In this document: positions 60,854 through 64,000 of the stretch, in pieces
How positions within the stretch are numbered: position 1 is the first letter of the stretch
Layout of the letters: each line of letters begins with the position of its first letter
Source of the DNA: Sphingobium sp.
Lineage (GTDB): Bacteria; Pseudomonadota; Alphaproteobacteria; Sphingomonadales; Sphingomonadaceae
Direction of reading: 5' to 3'
Length of the DNA stretch: 64,000 nucleotides
Assembly: GCA_009360885.1 (NCBI GenBank)
Contig: SPEL01000003.1
Span: forward strand, 372,001-436,000
Made by a program: the position numbers and the translations under genes
Notes under the pieces: generated by a model
Seen by the model: only the letters and a program-made list of their open reading frames with translations
The model's database searches: none
What the model was told of the DNA's origin: nothing

Positions 60854-63538
60854 ATGATGGTCGAGACAGGCGAAACACGTCCATGGCATGCTCTACCCGC
60901 TGAGGATGCCCTGCATCTGCTGAACAGCCGGGCAGATGGCCTGTCACCTGACGAAACGGCAAACAGGTTGGCTCAATATGGCCCCAACGCTCTGCCCGCC
61001 GCCAAAACAACCCACCCGGTCCTCCGTTTCCTTACTCAGTTCAATAGCGCGCTCATCTACTTCCTGATCGCAGCCGCTTTTGCCGCCGCCTTGCTGGGGC
61101 ACGGCATTGACGCCATCGTCATCATGGTCGTGGTTCTGATTAACGCCATTGTCGGCTTTATGCAGGAAGGAAAAGCGCAACAGGCACTGAGCGCGATTAA
61201 AGATATGATTGCGCCCCATGCCATTGTGCTGCGTAGTGGGAAACGAGAGCATATTGCCGTCGCCCATATCGTGCCGGGTGATATTGTACTGCTGGAGGCT
61301 GGCGATAAAGTACCTGCCGACCTGCGCATATTGAAGGCACGCAGCCTGCTAATCGACGAAGCCCCGCTGACCGGCGAATCCGTCCCGGTAGATAAGCAGG
61401 AAAGCCCCGCCCCCACCAATGCCGCCATTGCCGATCAGACCAGCATGGCCTTTTCCGGTACGTTGGTGTCATCGGGGCAGGCCACCGGTATGGTCGTTGC
61501 GACCGGCAGGAACACACAAATAGGCCAGATCAGCAATTTGCTACAATCGGTAGAGGTTGTTGCAACGCCATTATTACGCCAGATAAATGGCTTTGCGCGG
61601 CGTTTCACAGTGTTAGTGATGATAGGCGCACTGGCGCTATTTGCCTTTGCGGTTTTCGCGCGGGATTTCCACTGGATCGATGCGCTGATTGCCGTGGTCG
61701 CGCTTGCTGTCGGTCTAGTGCCGGAGGGGTTGCCCGCCGTCATCACTATTACGCTCGCCATTGGGGTGCAGCGCATGGCAGCGCGCAATGCGGTGATCCG
61801 TCATTTGCCTGCAGTCGAAACTCTGGGTGCAACATCAGTTATCTGTTCGGACAAAACCGGCACCCTCACCCGCAATGAAATGACCGTGCGGCATGTGCTA
61901 ATCCCGCAAGCCATCATCAGCGTCAGCGGCGGCGGTTACGCGCCTGAAGGGGCGCTGAAGGCGCAGGACAGTGCAGATGAGGGACAGGCCACCACCCTTG
62001 CCTCAGCAAACATGCTCATCCGCTGCGGCTTGCTATGTAATGATGCCCATTTACGCGAAGAGAATGGCCAGTGGCAGGTGCAGGGCGACCCAATGGAAGG
62101 CGCGCTTATCGCCCTTGCTATGAAGGCTGGCCTGTCGCCGGATAATGAGCGTGAGACCATGCCGCGCATTGATGAAATCCCGTTTGACGCGACATGGCGT
62201 TATATGGCGACGCTTCATGATGACGGGGATGGTTCTGTCATTTTCATCAAGGGTGCGCCAGAAGCCATCATGGCAATGGCAGGCGCCGCCCCGACAGAAT
62301 GGGAAGGCCGCATCGCGCAGGCTGCCGATCAGGGCGAGAGGTTGCTGGGCTTTGCGATTAAACGCCTGACCTATCGACAAAACCATATTTCCCATGATGA
62401 TCTCAAGGAAGGCGCGGAATTTCTTGGTCTGATGGGCTTTATCGACCCGCCGCGTGAGGAAGCCCGTGCGGCCATAGCGGAATGTCATAGCGCAGGCATC
62501 ATCGTTAAGATGATTACCGGTGACCATCTCGGCACGGCCATCGCCATTGCCCGCCAACTGGGCATTAGTGATGCCCCACATGGCATGACCGGCGCGGATA
62601 TTGAACATCTGTCGGACGAAGAACTGGCTGCGCAGGTCCGTGACATTGACGTATTTGCCCGGTCCAGCCCCGAACATAAGCTGCGTATCGTGCGCGCTCT
62701 GCAATCCCACGGGCTGATCGTTGCGATGACAGGGGACGGGGTGAACGACGCACCCTCATTGAAACAAGCCGATGTCGGCACCGCCATGGGCCATAAAGGG
62801 ACTGAGGCAGCCAAAGAAGCGTCCAATATGGTGCTTCTTGATGATAATTTCGCCTCTATCGTCGCGGCTGTGCGCGAAGGCCGTACGGTCTATGATAATA
62901 TCCGCAAAGTCATTGCATGGACATTGCCAACCAACGGCGGAGAAACACTGGCGGTGATTGCAGCAATCGGGATGAGCTTTGCTCTCCCCATGACGGCAAC
63001 GCACATATTATGGATCAATCTGGTGCTGGCTGTCACCCTGGGGCTGGTGCTGGCCTTTGAGCCACCAGAACCCGGCACGATGCAGCGACGGCCAAGGCAA
63101 TCCAACGCGGCCCTACTCTCCCCCTTCATGCTATGGCGCGTCGGGCTGGTTTCGGTGCTGATGGCGGCGCTGGCGCTCGGCCTGTTTTTCTATGCGCAGT
63201 ATATGGGCCGAGATGTAGAAACAGCGCGCACGATGGTCGTCAACGGCCTGATCGTTGCGGAGATATTCTACCTGTTTAACGTGCGCTATCTACATATGCG
63301 GTCGCTCACCCTGCGCGGCGCATTGGGAACACCCGCCGTGCTTGCGGCGATAGCGGTGGTCATCATCGCGCAGTTACTCTTCACCTATGCGCCCTTTATG
63401 CACGCCATATTCGAGAGCCGTCCACTGACACTGATGGAAGGAGCCATCATCATCGCCTGCGGAGCGGCCCTATTCCTGTTGCTGGAAGCCGAAAAGCTGG
63501 TGATGCGCCGCATGGGCTGGTTTGAGGAACTGAATTAG
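60854..63538 (+). CDS. P2-type cation-transporting ATPase
   Basis: An 894-aa P-type ATPase of the Ca/PMR1/Na-K like group. The N-terminal cation-ATPase domain (LSPDETANRLAQYGPNALP) is followed by the actuator motif LTGESVPV near 173, PEGLPAVITI in helix 4, the phosphorylation motif SDKTGTLTRNEM near 332, GDGVNDAPSLKQADVG near 630, and a C-terminal set of helices. Likely a Ca, Mg, K or Na transporter; the ion is not fixed. It follows a terminator, and a monovalent cation antiporter gene begins 173 bp later. Confidence 0.92.
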   Translation: MMVETGETRPWHALPAEDALHLLNSRADGLSPDETANRLAQYGPNALPAAKTTHPVLRFLTQFNSALIYFLIAAAFAAALLGHGIDAIVIMVVVLINAIVGFMQEGKAQQALSAIKDMIAPHAIVLRSGKREHIAVAHIVPGDIVLLEAGDKVPADLRILKARSLLIDEAPLTGESVPVDKQESPAPTNAAIADQTSMAFSGTLVSSGQATGMVVATGRNTQIGQISNLLQSVEVVATPLLRQINGFARRFTVLVMIGALALFAFAVFARDFHWIDALIAVVALAVGLVPEGLPAVITITLAIGVQRMAARNAVIRHLPAVETLGATSVICSDKTGTLTRNEMTVRHVLIPQAIISVSGGGYAPEGALKAQDSADEGQATTLASANMLIRCGLLCNDAHLREENGQWQVQGDPMEGALIALAMKAGLSPDNERETMPRIDEIPFDATWRYMATLHDDGDGSVIFIKGAPEAIMAMAGAAPTEWEGRIAQAADQGERLLGFAIKRLTYRQNHISHDDLKEGAEFLGLMGFIDPPREEARAAIAECHSAGIIVKMITGDHLGTAIAIARQLGISDAPHGMTGADIEHLSDEELAAQVRDIDVFARSSPEHKLRIVRALQSHGLIVAMTGDGVNDAPSLKQADVGTAMGHKGTEAAKEASNMVLLDDNFASIVAAVREGRTVYDNIRKVIAWTLPTNGGETLAVIAAIGMSFALPMTATHILWINLVLAVTLGLVLAFEPPEPGTMQRRPRQSNAALLSPFMLWRVGLVSVLMAALALGLFFYAQYMGRDVETARTMVVNGLIVAEIFYLFNVRYLHMRSLTLRGALGTPAVLAAIAVVIIAQLLFTYAPFMHAIFESRPLTLMEGAIIIACGAALFLLLEAEKLVMRRMGWFEELN

Positions 63539-63589
63539 CCAATGCAAATCCTCTCCTATCAATTCTAACTATCGTTAAATTCTAAAGAA

Positions 63590-63640
63590 ATATGGCGGTG
63601 ATGCATATTAATTGTGCATCATGCCTTGCGCATCAGGGTG
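63590..63640. promoter_or_regulatory. Possible operator/promoter upstream of the antiporter gene
   Basis: TGATGCA and TGCATCA (7-bp arms, 63598-63620) flank an AT-rich centre in the 173-bp gap before the antiporter gene. It might be a regulator site. No clear -35/-10 pair was identified. Confidence 0.3.
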
Positions 63641-63711
63641 AAAATACACAATAAAGATATTCGCCCGCCGATGGCCCCATAAATAATGTTCAAAGGAGTA
63701 TGGCACCGCCG

Positions 63712-64000
63712 ATGTTTGACTCGCGGTTCCTCATAATCGTTCTTGCGCTCCCGTTTCTAGGGAGTATCGCCGCTGCATTTTTGCCGACAAAGGGCAGAAA
63801 CTGGGCCGCATCGCTGGCCAGCATCATTACTCTGATCGGCATTGTCATCACGGCAAGCTATTATGCGATGCTGACCAATGGCGGGGTGGTGCGCTACAGC
63901 GTGCCATGGCTGCCGTCGCTGGGGCTGGATTTCACCATCCGCATAGGCGGATTTTCGTGGCTTTTTGCGTTGCTGGTGCTGTCTATCGGGGCATTGGTGG
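63712..64000 (+). CDS. Monovalent cation/H+ antiporter subunit A (partial)
   Basis: The gene runs off the right edge after about 96 residues. The start MFDSRFLIIVLALPFLGSIAAAFLP and the following VRYSVPWLPSLGLDFTIRIGGFSWLFALLVL match the N-terminus of MrpA/PhaA/MnhA, the large subunit of multisubunit Na+(K+)/H+ antiporters. An AAAGGAG site lies 13 nt upstream; an alternative ATG at 63700 is too close to it. Confidence 0.8.
   Translation, partial: MFDSRFLIIVLALPFLGSIAAAFLPTKGRNWAASLASIITLIGIVITASYYAMLTNGGVVRYSVPWLPSLGLDFTIRIGGFSWLFALLVLSIGALV

Overview
The window reads as accessory, mobile DNA from an alphaproteobacterium, most likely a sphingomonad (Sphingobium/Novosphingobium/Sphingopyxis type). 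The reasons are the trb-type conjugation cluster with TrbK-alt and a DUF2274 gene, codon choice, the czc metal island and the IS66 copies. No rRNA, tRNA or CRISPR array was seen. All family assignments were made by reading motifs by eye; no database search was possible.

Layout. (1) 1-11.2 kb: a DUF5710/HNH-like gene, then a tightly overlapping mating-pair-formation operon trbBCDEJ-K(alt)-LFGI plus a DUF2274 gene, all on +. A LysR-type gene in the opposite direction closes the block. No relaxase or coupling protein is inside the window. (2) 12-25 kb: a heavy-metal island of lower GC, nearly all on -. It holds a short CDF transporter with a divergent CadR/ZntR-like MerR regulator and a clear MerR operator, a CzcI-like His-rich periplasmic protein, CzcC, CzcB and CzcA, an SRPBCC protein coupled to a second short CDF, an MliC-like lipoprotein, a P1B-4 type metal ATPase and a zf-TFIIB protein. 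Remnants of another metal transporter and of an IS3 transposase lie at its edges. (3) 26-31 kb: aldo/keto reductase, quinone oxidoreductase, old yellow enzyme, SDR, a divergent TetR regulator with a thioesterase, then pseudogene fragments (Lrp, AraC). It looks like a TetR-controlled detoxification cluster for electrophiles or quinones.

(4) 32.4-40.4 kb is the most interesting segment. It has three compact operons of largely unfamiliar genes. On -, a two-gene unit (possible ADP-ribosyltransferase-like protein plus a 600-aa protein with an Mrr-like tail). On +, driven from a good divergent promoter, a five-gene unit: carrier-protein-like, XRE repressor, ImmA/IrrE metalloprotease, papain-type C1 peptidase and a thymidylate-synthase-like protein. 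Convergent on -, a ribbon-helix-helix protein with a 34-bp palindromic operator, a MazG-type pyrophosphohydrolase and a uracil-DNA-glycosylase-like protein. Read together, this suggests a protease-switched nucleotide or DNA-base metabolism system, possibly defensive. That is inference.

(5) 41.4-59.6 kb: an 18-kb segment flanked by 137-bp imperfect direct repeats, each able to encode a 30-aa peptide. It carries a large serine recombinase with two ParB-like proteins, hipBA with three operators spaced 50 bp apart, a XamI-type restriction-modification operon with twin GTCGAC sites in its putative promoter, a DUF6338 pair, one complete IS66 element inserted into a second IS66 copy (8-bp target duplication), a DUF4238 operon and a ParDE toxin-antitoxin pair. 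(6) 59.7-64 kb: a deleted tyrosine integrase fused to a czcA 3' fragment, then an intact P2-type cation ATPase and the start of an MrpA/PhaA-type antiporter gene, which may be the edge of more stable sequence.
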